From assembly GCF_000526155.1 (NCBI RefSeq), contig NZ_JAFN01000001.1, forward strand, positions 2,133,014-2,197,013: 64,000 bases of DNA. The letters are read 5' to 3'. Position 1 is the first letter of the stretch. Each line of letters starts with the position of its first letter. This stretch comes from Deferrisoma camini S3R1 (GTDB taxonomy: Bacteria; Desulfobacterota; Deferrisomatia; Deferrisomatales; Deferrisomataceae). Below the pieces are notes generated by a model, which worked only from the letters and a program-made list of their open reading frames with translations, did no database searches and had not been told where the DNA came from. A program made the position numbers and the translations under genes. This document shows, in pieces, positions 52,901 through 61,088 of the stretch.

Positions 52901-54088
52901 CTCGAAGAACTTGGTGGCCGTGTCCAGGGTGGGCGGATCCCCCGGCCGCATGCGCCGGTAGATCTCGATGATGGCCTCCTCCGAGTCCCGCACCCGGTCG
53001 TCCATCAGGGTGTTGCGGATGTAGGGGCCCACCTTGAGGTTGTCGATGAACAGGATCGAGAACTCCCGGATGCCCCGTTCCCGGAACCGCTCCAGCAGCT
53101 CGGGGGTGATCATCTCGCCGGCCCGGGCGATCACCTCCTCGGTCTCGGGGTCGGTCACCGTCTGGCCCAGGTAGCTCTCCTCCATGGCCTCCAGGTCCAC
53201 GGGCAGGAACTCCGCCCCCAACTTCTTGAGCTTGCGCAGGGCCGCCTTGCCGATCTTGCGCTGCTTGCGCACGATCACCGCGCCCGATTCGGGGTCCACC
53301 ATGTCCTCGGTGGCGCGGCTCTCGGGCAGCAGGTCGAGCCGCAGCTCCTTCTCGGCCTTGCCCGTCTCCCAGTCCACCCGGATCCGGACCTTGTCGTAGA
53401 ACAGGTCCAGGATCTCCTCGTGGCTGTAGCCCAGGGCCTTCAGCAGGACCGTGGCGTGGAGCTTGCGCCGCCGGTCGATCCGCACGAACACCAGGTCCTT
53501 GTGGTTGAACTCGAAGTCGAGCCACGACCCCCGGTACGGGATCACCCGGGCCGAGTACAGGAACTTGCCGCTCGCGTGCTTCTTGCCCTCGTCGTGACTG
53601 AAGAACACTCCGGGCGACCGGTGGAGCTGGTTCACGATGACCCGCTCGGTCCCGTTGATGATGAACGTGCCGTTCTCGGTCATCATCGGGATCTCGCCGA
53701 AGTACACCTCCTGCTCCTTCACGTCCCGGATGCTGCGGGTGCCCGTGGCCTCGTCCACGTCCCACACCACCAGCCGCACCGTGATCTTGAGCGGCCGGGC
53801 GTAGGTCATGCCCCGCTGCAGGCACTCCTTCACCGAGTGGCCCGGCTCACCCAGCTCGTACTTCACGAACTCCAGCGACGCCGTCTCCGCGAAGTCCTTG
53901 ATGGGAAACACGCTCTGGAACACCCGCTGCAAGCCCACGTTGCGCCGCTCCTCGGGCGGCACGTCGGCCTGGAGGAACCGGGCGTAGGACTCCCTCTGGA
54001 CCTCGATCAGGTTGGGAATCCCGACCACGGTCTCGATCTTGTTGAACTTCCGGCGGAGCCTTTGGTTGTCGGCCACGGAATACGCCAT
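49970..54088 (-). CDS. rpoB: RNA polymerase beta subunit
   Basis: The 1,372-residue protein starts [31 protein letters not shown]. The rifampicin pocket reads [20 protein letters not shown] followed by LSALGPGG, with Asp516, His526 and Ser531 (E. coli numbering) all wild type, so no resistance mutation is visible. HGNKGVIS and the C-terminal [20 protein letters not shown] are present. The ATG at 54086-54088 follows AAGGAGAC; an earlier ATG at 54130 lacks support. An attenuator-like hairpin lies between rplL and this gene. Confidence 0.98.
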   Translation of the reverse strand: MAYSVADNQRLRRKFNKIETVVGIPNLIEVQRESYARFLQADVPPEERRNVGLQRVFQSVFPIKDFAETASLEFVKYELGEPGHSVKECLQRGMTYARPLKITVRLVVWDVDEATGTRSIRDVKEQEVYFGEIPMMTENGTFIINGTERVIVNQLHRSPGVFFSHDEGKKHASGKFLYSARVIPYRGSWLDFEFNHKDLVFVRIDRRRKLHATVLLKALGYSHEEILDLFYDKVRIRVDWETGKAEKELRLDLLPESRATEDMVDPESGAVIVRKQRKIGKAALRKLKKLGAEFLPVDLEAMEESYLGQTVTDPETEEVIARAGEMITPELLERFRERGIREFSILFIDNLKVGPYIRNTLMDDRVRDSEEAIIEIYRRMRPGDPPTLDTATKFFENLFFNPERYELSDVGRIKLNHKLRLDAPVDQQTLTREDILAVVRYLVGLRNGQGKTDDIDHLGNRRVRSVGELLENRYRVGLVRMERAVKERMALGEVESFMPHDLVNSKPVTAVVKEFFGSGQLSQFMDQTNPLSETTHKRRLSALGPGGLTRERAGFEVRDVHPTHYGRICPIETPEGPNIGLIVSLSIYARVNEFGFIETPYRKVVDGRVTDEILYLTALDEEEHTIAQANAPLDEEGRFTNEIVNARRNGETVLVSPSEVDLMDVSPKQLVSVAASLIPFLEHDDANRALMGSNMQRQAVPLLRTQAPLVGTGMERVVARDSGVTVVCRRDGVVQSVDAARIVVRYEEEVDGQLRSGVDVYTLTKFQRSNQNTCLNQRPIVRAGDRVRAGDILADGPATAKGELALGQNVLVAFMSWGGYNFEDSIIVSERLIQRDAFTSIHIEEFECVARDTKLGKEEITCDIPNVGDRKLKDLDETGIVRIGAEVRPGDILVGKVTPKGETQLTPEEKLLRAIFGEKAGDVKDTSLRVPPGVEGIVVDAKVFSRKGGEDGEETVEEREAERLRKDMEDEIAILRSATFAAIRELLVGETAAMDIVDLEGNVVIAEGETITDELLDRVPRDAWGEMPLADAPEKEDRIYDLMEKLDQQVAAVRKRFEERVSRLEEGDDLPPGVIKMVKVYVAIKRRLSVGDKMAGRHGNKGVISTIVPVEDMPYLEDGTPVDIILNPLGVPSRMNVGQVLETHLGWAARGLGEQIQRVLDTQYSPEALRERLKDLFPDPESQELLDRASDEVILDMARQAAAEGVYMESPVFDGASEDEIWSLLEKAGLPRTGQATLYDGKTGEPFDQKITVGTMYMLKLHHLVDDKIHARSIGPYSLVTQQPLGGKAQFGGQRLGEMEVWALEAYGAAHTLQEMLTVKSDDVAGRTRIYEAIVKGKPVLEPGLPESFNVLVKEMQALGLNVELLEEEESV

Positions 54089-54186
54089 GGGGTTCCGTCT
54101 CCTTCGCACGGCAGGATGGTTCACAGGCATCGCGCCCGCTTTTGGCCCGGGGCAGGAGGTGTGGATGCGAGAACAGGGGGCAGGTC

Positions 54187-54227
54187 AAAAACGAAACGGG
54201 GCACGCGGAGGGCACACGCCCCCCGCG
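54187..54227 (-). terminator. Attenuator-like hairpin between rplL and rpoB
   Basis: Read with transcription, CGCGGGGGGC, loop GTGT, GCCCTCCGCG (one mismatch) is followed eight bases later by TTTCGTTTTT. It may reduce read-through from rplL into rpoB, as known for this junction in E. coli; here it is inferred from structure only. Confidence 0.5.
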
Positions 54228-54275
54228 CGCCCCCAATGGGGGTCCACAGGGTACGACCGTTTGCGACGCTCGCCC

Positions 54276-54662
54276 TTAGGCGATCTCGACCTTGCCCCCA
54301 ACTTCCTCGATCTTCTTCTGGATTTCCTCGGCCTCGTCCTTGCTCACGCCCTCCTTCACCACGGAGGGGGCGCTGTCCACCAGGGCCTTGGCCTCCTTCA
54401 GCCCCAGGCCCGTGATGGCCCGGATCACCTTGATCACCTGGATCTTCTGGCTGCCCGCCTCGGTCAGCTTCACGTCGAACTCGGTCTTCTCCTCGGCGGC
54501 CGGGGCGGCCTCGCCGCCGGCCATGCCCGGCATGGCGGCCACGGCCACGGGCGCGGCGGCGCTCACGCCGAACTTCTCCTCGAGCTCCTTCACGAGCTCG
54601 GAGAGCTCGAGCACGGTCATGTTCTCGATGAACTGGATCACGTCTTCCTTGGTGATGGCCAT
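54276..54662 (-). CDS. rplL: 50S ribosomal protein L7/L12
   Basis: L7/L12 forms the stalk that recruits translation GTPases. The 128-residue protein starts [24 protein letters not shown], has the Ala/Gly/Met-rich hinge ([21 protein letters not shown]) and the C-terminal domain [42 protein letters not shown], all canonical. It follows rplJ by 51 bases. Confidence 0.98.
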   Translation of the reverse strand: MAITKEDVIQFIENMTVLELSELVKELEEKFGVSAAAPVAVAAMPGMAGGEAAPAAEEKTEFDVKLTEAGSQKIQVIKVIRAITGLGLKEAKALVDSAPSVVKEGVSKDEAEEIQKKIEEVGGKVEIA

Positions 54663-54713
54663 CGGGTACTTCCTCCACTTCTCGGGTTGATTGGAATGGG
54701 GTGAACCGCCGCC

Positions 54714-55235
54714 TCAGGCGGCCTCTTTCTGCTGCTGGATCTGGCTGAGCACCTGCACGAACCCGCGCGGTACGCCCGAGAGCACGCCCAGGAGCCCCCG
54801 GATCGGCCCGGCCATGACGCCCACGAGCTGGCCGAGGAGCTGCTCCCGGCTCGGCAGCTTGGACAGGGCCTCCACCTCGGCCGCGGTGATCGCCTTGCCC
54901 GGCAACCCCCCGCACCGGATGGTGAGCGCGGGGTTGTCCTTGGCGAACTCGGTCACCGCCTTGGCCAGGGCCACCGGGTCCTCGAAGGTGAAGCTCACCG
55001 CGGTGGGCCCCACGAACGCGTCCCGCAGCCCCTCGTAGGGGGTGCCCTCGACCGCCAGGCGGGCCAGGGTGTTCTTGACCACCTTGTGCTGGGCCCCTTC
55101 CTTCTCCAGGCTCCGGCGCAGGGTGTTGGCCTGGGCCACGGTGAGTCCGCGAAACTCGCTGACCACCACGCCCTGGGCCTTCTCGAACATCTCCTTGAGT
55201 TGCTGGACGGCTTCCTGCTTCTGTGTTTTGTTCAC
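54714..55235 (-). CDS. rplJ: 50S ribosomal protein L10
   Basis: L10 anchors L7/L12 to 23S rRNA and with L12 represses its own operon through the leader. The 173-residue protein has VVVSEFRGLTVAQANTLRR near the start, then VKNTLARLAV and ALSKLPSREQLLGQLVGVMAGPIRG, the family core. The start is GTG at 55233-55235. A recognisable L10 leader lies upstream (55325-55393). Confidence 0.97.
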   Translation of the reverse strand: MNKTQKQEAVQQLKEMFEKAQGVVVSEFRGLTVAQANTLRRSLEKEGAQHKVVKNTLARLAVEGTPYEGLRDAFVGPTAVSFTFEDPVALAKAVTEFAKDNPALTIRCGGLPGKAITAAEVEALSKLPSREQLLGQLVGVMAGPIRGLLGVLSGVPRGFVQVLSQIQQQKEAA

Positions 55236-55324
55236 GTTTCCCTCGACCCCCTTTCTCTCAACAGCGGTTGCGGTGGACGGTCTCCCATCTTCCGGCCGTG
55301 ATGGAGAGGGGGCCCTTCACCCCA

Positions 55325-55393
55325 TCCCTCCGAGAAGCCGACTCGGCAGGAGATTAAGCCCCCGGGGGGGGCGCCTGCGGTCTTCGTACGGCC
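55325..55393 (-). promoter_or_regulatory. L10 leader (autoregulatory mRNA element)
   Basis: On the minus strand CGAAGACCGCAGGCGCC is followed by GGGGGCTTAATCTCCTGCCG and AGTCGG. This matches the E. coli rplJ leader's AAGACCGTAGGCG...CTTAATCCCCTGCG...AGACGG in sequence and order. L10-L12 is known to bind this element and repress translation of rplJ-rplL. Confidence 0.8.
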
Positions 55394-55405
55394 TGGAAGG
55401 CGTTG

Positions 55406-55440
55406 GACTTCGGTCGCCGGTCGTCGGTCGTCGGTCGCCG
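55406..55440. repeat. Heptad array between rplA and rplJ
   Basis: GACTTC, GGTCGCC, GGTCGTC, GGTCGTC and GGTCGCC. It lies just upstream of the L10 leader as transcribed, inside the ribosomal operon. Confidence 0.75.
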
Positions 55441-55467
55441 TGGTCCACGGCTCGCGCCGACCGCCCA

Positions 55468-55495
55468 ACGATTCACGATTTACGATTTACGACCC
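55468..55495. repeat. ACGATTT heptad array
   Basis: Four seven-base units (ACGATTC, ACGATTT, ACGATTT, ACGACCC) directly after the rplA stop codon. A different heptad from the neighbouring GGTCGTC array. Confidence 0.7.
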
Positions 55496-55502
55496 ACGGC
55501 CC

Positions 55503-56198
55503 CTACGCCCGAAATTGAGCCGGGTCGATCTTCATGCCGGGGCCCATGGTGGTCGACAGGGCCACGCCCCGGATGTACGCGCCCTTGGCCGAGGCCGGCT
55601 TGGCCCGGATCAGGCTCTCGATCACCGCAGACACGTTCTCCTTGATCTTCTCCGGGTCGAACGAGCGCCGGCCCACCGGCACGTGGACGATGCCGTACTT
55701 GTCCACCCGGTACTCGACCCGGCCGGCCTTGAGCTCCTTGACCGCCTGGGCCACGTCGAAGGTGACCGTGCCGCTCTTCGGGTTGGGCATCAAACCCCGG
55801 GGGCCCAGGATCCGCCCCAGCCGGCCCACCACGCCCATCATGTCGGGCGTGGCCACGGCCTTGTCGAACTCCAGCCACCCGCCCTGGATCTTCTCGGCCA
55901 GGTCCTCGGCGCCCACGTGGTCGGCGCCGGCCTCCTCGGCCTCCTTGGCCTTGTCGCCCTTGGCGAACACGAGCACCCGCACGCTCTTGCCGGTGCCGTG
56001 GGGCAGCACCACGGTGCCCCGCACCATCTGGTCGGCGTGGGCCGGGTTCACGCCCAGCTTCACGGCCAGGTCCACGCTCTCGTCGAACTTCGCCCACGAG
56101 ACCTCGGGCAGCAGGGCCAGGGCCTCGTCCAGGGTGTAGAGCTTCAGCCGGTCCACCTTGGACCGGGCCTCCAGGTACTTCTTTCCTTTGCGAGCCAT
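55503..56198 (-). CDS. rplA: 50S ribosomal protein L1
   Basis: L1 binds 23S rRNA at the E-site stalk and can repress its own mRNA. The 231-residue protein shows [54 protein letters not shown] and [19 protein letters not shown], all canonical. It follows rplK by 20 bases and is separated from rplJ by repeats and the L10 leader. Confidence 0.98.
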   Translation of the reverse strand: MARKGKKYLEARSKVDRLKLYTLDEALALLPEVSWAKFDESVDLAVKLGVNPAHADQMVRGTVVLPHGTGKSVRVLVFAKGDKAKEAEEAGADHVGAEDLAEKIQGGWLEFDKAVATPDMMGVVGRLGRILGPRGLMPNPKSGTVTFDVAQAVKELKAGRVEYRVDKYGIVHVPVGRRSFDPEKIKENVSAVIESLIRAKPASAKGAYIRGVALSTTMGPGMKIDPAQFRA

Positions 56199-56218
56199 GG
56201 GATCCTCCTCCGTCGCCG

Positions 56219-56644
56219 CTAGTCCACGACCTCGAGGCCCATGCTGCGGGCCGCACCCTCGATGGTGCGGATCGCGGCCTCGATGTCGGTGGTGTTCAGG
56301 TCGGGCATCTTCTGCTCCGCGATTTTGCGGACCTGCTCACGGGTCACCTTACCCACCTTCTTCTTGTTGGGTTCCCCGGAGCCCTTCTCGATGCCCGCCG
56401 CCATCTTCAGCAACACGGCGGCCGGAGGGGTCTTCGTGATGAACGTGAAGGACCGGTCGGCGTACACGGTGATCTCCACCGGCGTGATGATGCCGTTGCC
56501 GTCCTTCGTCTTGGCGTTGAACGCCTTGCAGAACTCCATGATGTTGACCCCGTGCTGGCCCAGCGCCGGCCCCACGGGGGGGGACGGGTTCGCCTGGCCG
56601 GCCGGGATCTGCAGCTTGATGATCGCTGCGACCTTCTTCGCCAT
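56219..56644 (-). CDS. rplK: 50S ribosomal protein L11
   Basis: L11 forms the GTPase-associated centre with 23S rRNA and is needed for stringent activation of RelA. The 141 residues include [31 protein letters not shown], the proline-rich hinge, and the C-terminal GTMRIAEQ-like helix region; length and sequence are canonical. It lies 79 bases after nusG. Confidence 0.98.
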   Translation of the reverse strand: MAKKVAAIIKLQIPAGQANPSPPVGPALGQHGVNIMEFCKAFNAKTKDGNGIITPVEITVYADRSFTFITKTPPAAVLLKMAAGIEKGSGEPNKKKVGKVTREQVRKIAEQKMPDLNTTDIEAAIRTIEGAARSMGLEVVD

Positions 56645-56723
56645 GGTGTCAGCTCCTTTCCAGAGGTGTGGCGGGGCCCCGGCGGCCCCGTCCTAGCGGC
56701 CCCCCTCCCGGGGGAGGCCTCCC

Positions 56724-57254
56724 TCAGGTCTTCTCCACCTGGAAAAACTCCAGCTCCACCGGTGTGGACCGGCCGAAGATGCTCACGAGCACCCGGAGTT
56801 TCCCCTTGTCGGGATTCACGTCCTCCACCACGCCGGTGAAGTTCGAGAACGGCCCGTCGATCACCTTCACCTGCTCCCCCCGGCTGAACTCGTACTTGGG
56901 CTTCGGATGAGCCCGGCCCTCCTCCATCTGGCCGATGATCTTCTCGACCTCCTCGTCGGAGATGGGTGTGGGCTTCACCCCGCCCCCCACGAACCCGGAG
57001 ACCTTGGGGGTGTTCTTCACCAGGTACCACGCGTCCGTGTCCATCTCCATCTGGACCAGGATGTACCCCGGGAAGAACTTGCGCGAGGTCGTGCGCTTCT
57101 CGCCCTTCACCACCTCGACCACCTTCTCCGAGGGCACCAGGATCTGGCCGAACCGGTCCTCCATCCCGTGCTCGCGGATGCGCTGCTCCAGCGCCGCCTT
57201 CACACGGTTCTCGTAACCGGAGTAGGTCTGCACCACGTACCACTGCTTGGCCAT
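56724..57254 (-). CDS. nusG: Transcription termination/antitermination factor NusG
   Basis: NusG couples RNA polymerase to Rho or to the ribosome. The 176-residue protein has the NGN domain (MAKQWYVVQTYSGYENRVKAALEQRI, RKFFPGYILVQMEMD, FVGG) and a C-terminal KOW domain (GEQVKVIDGPFSNFTGVVEDVNPDKGKLRVLVSIFGRSTPVELEF). No inserted domain is present. It follows secE. Confidence 0.97.
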   Translation of the reverse strand: MAKQWYVVQTYSGYENRVKAALEQRIREHGMEDRFGQILVPSEKVVEVVKGEKRTTSRKFFPGYILVQMEMDTDAWYLVKNTPKVSGFVGGGVKPTPISDEEVEKIIGQMEEGRAHPKPKYEFSRGEQVKVIDGPFSNFTGVVEDVNPDKGKLRVLVSIFGRSTPVELEFFQVEKT

Positions 57255-57339
57255 TTTCCGCTGCCCTGCGATTCGGTGTGAGGATGAGAGGAGGGGAAGG
57301 GACGTCCGGCGCCCGGTCGGCCGGCGTCGGGGAGGGGGT

Positions 57340-57525
57340 TCAGCTCAACACGAGCCGGAACAGCTGATTCAACAGGGCGTCCACCAGCCCCAGGTAAATC
57401 CCCACCACGAACGTCACGACCAAGACCACCACGGTCGAAGCGGTGGTGACCTTCCGGTCGGGCCAGGTCACCTTTTTGATCTCGACCTTCGCCTCCCGAA
57501 GGAAGGTCCGCAGCTTCTCGATCAT
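57340..57525 (-). CDS. secE: Preprotein translocase subunit SecE
   Basis: SecE clamps the SecY channel. The 61-residue form (MIEKLRTFLREAKVEIKKVTWPDRKV, then one membrane helix TASTVVVLVVTFVVGIYLGLVDALL) is the short single-helix type found in most bacteria outside the enterics. I chose the ATG at 57523-57525; upstream codons fall in tRNA-Trp flanking sequence. The position between tRNA-Trp and nusG confirms it. Confidence 0.94.
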   Translation of the reverse strand: MIEKLRTFLREAKVEIKKVTWPDRKVTTASTVVVLVVTFVVGIYLGLVDALLNQLFRLVLS

Positions 57526-57549
57526 CCGAAACCCCAAGAAAAAAGAAAG

Positions 57550-57626
57550 TGGCAGGCCAGGAGGGATTCGAACCCCCAACCCCCGGATTTGGAGTCCGGT
57601 GCTCTACCAGTTCGAGCTACTGGCCT
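57550..57626 (-). tRNA. tRNA-Trp (anticodon CCA)
   Basis: The acceptor AGGCCAG/CTGGCCT, anticodon stem CCGGA/TCCGG with loop CTCCAAA (anticodon CCA) and an encoded 3' CCA form a full cloverleaf. It lies between rpmG and secE, a frequent position. Confidence 0.96.
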
Positions 57627-57654
57627 GCACGACGAAACGCGATGGACGACCGGG

Positions 57655-57804
57655 CTACTTGGTCTCTCGGTGGACCGTGTGCCGGTTGCAGAACCGGCAG
57701 TACTTCTTCTTCTCGAGCTTGCCGGTCGTCTTCTTCTTGTTCTTGTCGGTGTGGTAGTTGCGCTGCTTGCACTCGGTGCAAGCCAGGATCACGGCGTCTC
57801 TCAT
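57655..57804 (-). CDS. rpmG: 50S ribosomal protein L33
   Basis: A 49-residue zinc-binding L33: [22 protein letters not shown] at the start and [15 protein letters not shown] at the end, with both CxxC pairs intact (the zinc-containing C+ form). It is co-oriented with tuf (20 bases away) and tRNA-Trp, as in many bacteria. Confidence 0.95.
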   Translation of the reverse strand: MRDAVILACTECKQRNYHTDKNKKKTTGKLEKKKYCRFCNRHTVHRETK

Positions 57805-57823
57805 CGGTTCGGGGCTCCGCCAA

Positions 57824-59023
<1,200 letters not shown>

Positions 59024-59115
59024 GGCGGTCTCTCCTCGTCGATGGCTCCCGAAAGTCAGACAAACAAAAACCGCCCGACCACGGCGGGGCGGGCCGGGGG
59101 ATTGGGTTCAAGAAC

Positions 59116-59191
59116 TGGAGCCCACGACCGGACTTGAACCGGTGACCTCTTCCTTACCAAGGAAGTGCTCCACCGCCTGAGCTACGTGGGC
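59116..59191 (-). tRNA. tRNA-Thr (anticodon GGT)
   Basis: The acceptor GCCCACG/CGTGGGC and anticodon stem CTTCC/GGAAG with loop TTGGTAA give anticodon GGT; CCA is encoded. It is the last tRNA before tuf. Confidence 0.96.
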
Positions 59192-59215
59192 CCGTGAACC
59201 GCAATCTATAAAGGT

Positions 59216-59292
59216 TGGAGCGGGAGACGGGTCTCGAACCCGCGACCCTCAGCTTGGAAGGCTGATGCTCTAGCCAACTGAGCTACTCCCGC
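59216..59292 (-). tRNA. tRNA-Gly (anticodon TCC)
   Basis: The acceptor GCGGGAG/CTCCCGC and anticodon stem TCAGC/GCTGA with loop CTTCCAA give anticodon TCC; CCA is encoded. Third gene in the tRNA-tuf operon. Confidence 0.96.
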
Positions 59293-59309
59293 TACCGGGC
59301 GGAAGAAAG

Positions 59310-59394
59310 TGGTGGTGGGGGGAGGATTCGAACCTCCGAAGGCGTCGCCGGCAGATTTACAGTCTGCTCCCTTTGACCACTCGGGAACCCCACC
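59310..59394 (-). tRNA. tRNA-Tyr (anticodon GTA)
   Basis: An 85-base class II tRNA with a long variable arm, acceptor GGTGGGG/CCCCACC, and anticodon stem GCAGA/TCTGC with loop CTGTAAA, so anticodon GTA; CCA is encoded. Confidence 0.96.
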
Positions 59395-59418
59395 ACGAAA
59401 TCGCCTCGATCTCTCTAC

Positions 59419-59495
59419 TGGAGCTGGCGGTGGGACTCGAACCCGCAACCTGCTGATTACAAGTCAGCCGCTCTGCCAGTTGAGCTACGCCAGCC
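59419..59495 (-). tRNA. tRNA-Thr (anticodon TGT)
   Basis: The acceptor GCTGGCG/CGCCAGC and anticodon loop CTTGTAA (anticodon TGT) with an encoded CCA form the first gene of the tRNA-tuf operon. Confidence 0.96.
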
Positions 59496-59534
59496 GGAAA
59501 CCGCAGGAGTCCACGCCCCCGCGAAGGAACGGGG

Positions 59535-59563
59535 ATGCTAGACCAACGGCCGGAACGTGTCAA
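59535..59563 (-). promoter_or_regulatory. Promoter of the tRNA-tuf operon
   Basis: On the minus strand a perfect TTGACA (59558-59563) and TAGCAT (59535-59540) are 17 bases apart, followed by a G+C-rich discriminator (CCCCG), typical of stringently controlled promoters. The -35 overlaps the cca stop codon TGA (59560-59562). Confidence 0.85.
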
Positions 59564-61059
59564 GGGGGGGTGTGCTCTTTTTCCCGCTCCTTTCTCACCA
59601 GGGCCAGGGCCTCGTTGCGGGTGGCCACCTCGCCCCGGGCCTCGGCCTCGGCCACCGCCCGGAGCAGACGCCCCACCTCCGGCCCGGGGGGGACCCCCAG
59701 CTCGACCAGATCCCTACCCCGCAGCAGCGGCGGGATCTCCCGATGATCGCGCTTGCGCCAGTACAGGTCCAGCACCTCGGCCGCGGTGCGCTCCACCGCC
59801 TCCCGGGCCGGCGGCGCGGGGCCGGTGGCCCGCTCGTCCGCCACCGACAGGAGCACCGCCTCGGGGGTCTCGGCCCGCAGATCCCGAAGGTAGCGCAGCC
59901 GGGCCCGCTCGGTGGGCGGGTGTTGCCGCGAGAGCTGGAACAGCCGCAGGTGGGCCGCCACGGCCCGCTGGGCCGCGCCCCGGGCCCGGCGCCCCACCCG
60001 CAGGCCGGCCAGGATGCCCCGGAGTAGGTGTCCGCCGCGGGTCTCGTGGCCGGTGAACCGACGGCGGTTGCCGTCCTGGGAGGCACACTCGGGCTTGGCC
60101 AGGTCGTGGAGGCAGGCGGCGAACACCAGCAGGGCCCGGCGGGTGATCCCCGCCTCCAGCTCCTCGGCCAGGTGCTCCCGCAGGCGGTCGGGCCGGGGCA
60201 TCCACTCCTCCCCCTCCGCCAGCCGCTCGGCCTCCTCGGCCGTGCGCAGGGCGTGCTCCCACAGATCGTAAGCGTGGTAGTCGCCCTGGTCGAACCCTCG
60301 CCAGTCCCCGACGAACGGGAACAGGACCTCCAGCACCCCGTGGGCGGCCATGAGACGCAGGCCCCGGCTCCCCCCGACCAGCCCCAGGCAGGCGAACAGC
60401 TCCGTGCGGATCCGCTCCGGGGCCACCCGGCCCAGCCCCGGCGCGGCCCGGGCCAGGGACTGCTCCAAGCCCGGGTCGATCTCCAGGCCCAGCCCAACGG
60501 CCAGCCGGTAGGCCCTGAGAACCCGCACCGGGTCCTCCTCCAGGGCGTCGGCACGGCACGGCCGCAGCCGGCGCTCCGCCAGGTCCCGGAGCCCCCCCAG
60601 GGGATCCACCAGGCCGCGGTCTTCGCCCAGCGTCCAGGCCACGGCGTTCACGGTGAAGTCCCGCCCCGCCAGGTCTTCGGCCAGGGTGGGGGCCCGGAGG
60701 GGAGCCAGGTCCACGGTCACCCCGCCCGGCAGGGCCACCCGCCACACTCCCCTGCCCTCGTCCAGGGGGAACGCGGTGCCCTCCCCCAGCCGCGCCACCT
60801 CGAAGGCGGCCCGGGCCGCCTCCCCCGGGAAGGCCAGGTCCAGGTCGGGCGGATCCGGCCGTCCCAGGGCCAGATCCCGCACCGTCCCGCCCACCAGCCA
60901 CGCGGTTTGCACCCCGGCCCGGGCCAGGGCCTCACGCACGGTGCGGGCCCGGGCCGAGCGCTCCCACGCCTCGAGCCGGGACAGCAGCGCCCCAACTTCT
61001 TCCCGGACGCCCCCCGGAATGGTGTATACTTCTGCGTTTTCTGGGTTGCGTTTGCCCAT
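59560..61059 (-). CDS. cca: tRNA nucleotidyltransferase (CCA-adding type) with HD domain
   Basis: This enzyme repairs or adds the 3' CCA of tRNA. The 499-residue protein has a class II nucleotidyltransferase core (WLVGGTVRDLALGRPDPPDLDLAF at about 54-77, RDFTVNAVAW, EEDPVRVLRAYRLAVGLGLEIDP, APERIRTELF) and a later HD domain (DLWEHALRTAEEAERL, ACLHDLAKPECA, HETRGG). The five tRNA genes in this window encode CCA, so it probably acts in repair; whether it adds A only or CC cannot be told. It is divergent from rne/rng with only 29 bases between starts. Confidence 0.9.
   Translation of the reverse strand: MGKRNPENAEVYTIPGGVREEVGALLSRLEAWERSARARTVREALARAGVQTAWLVGGTVRDLALGRPDPPDLDLAFPGEAARAAFEVARLGEGTAFPLDEGRGVWRVALPGGVTVDLAPLRAPTLAEDLAGRDFTVNAVAWTLGEDRGLVDPLGGLRDLAERRLRPCRADALEEDPVRVLRAYRLAVGLGLEIDPGLEQSLARAAPGLGRVAPERIRTELFACLGLVGGSRGLRLMAAHGVLEVLFPFVGDWRGFDQGDYHAYDLWEHALRTAEEAERLAEGEEWMPRPDRLREHLAEELEAGITRRALLVFAACLHDLAKPECASQDGNRRRFTGHETRGGHLLRGILAGLRVGRRARGAAQRAVAAHLRLFQLSRQHPPTERARLRYLRDLRAETPEAVLLSVADERATGPAPPAREAVERTAAEVLDLYWRKRDHREIPPLLRGRDLVELGVPPGPEVGRLLRAVAEAEARGEVATRNEALALVRKEREKEHTPP
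61018..61030 (+). promoter_or_regulatory. Candidate extended -10 promoter for rne/rng
   Basis: TGGTGTATACT within the cca 5' codons offers a good extended -10 (TATACT 61025-61030) about 60 bases before the rne/rng start. No clear -35 is seen. Confidence 0.4.
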
Positions 61060-61088
61060 GGTCCGTTCCAGGCGCCAGTGAGGAGCCC

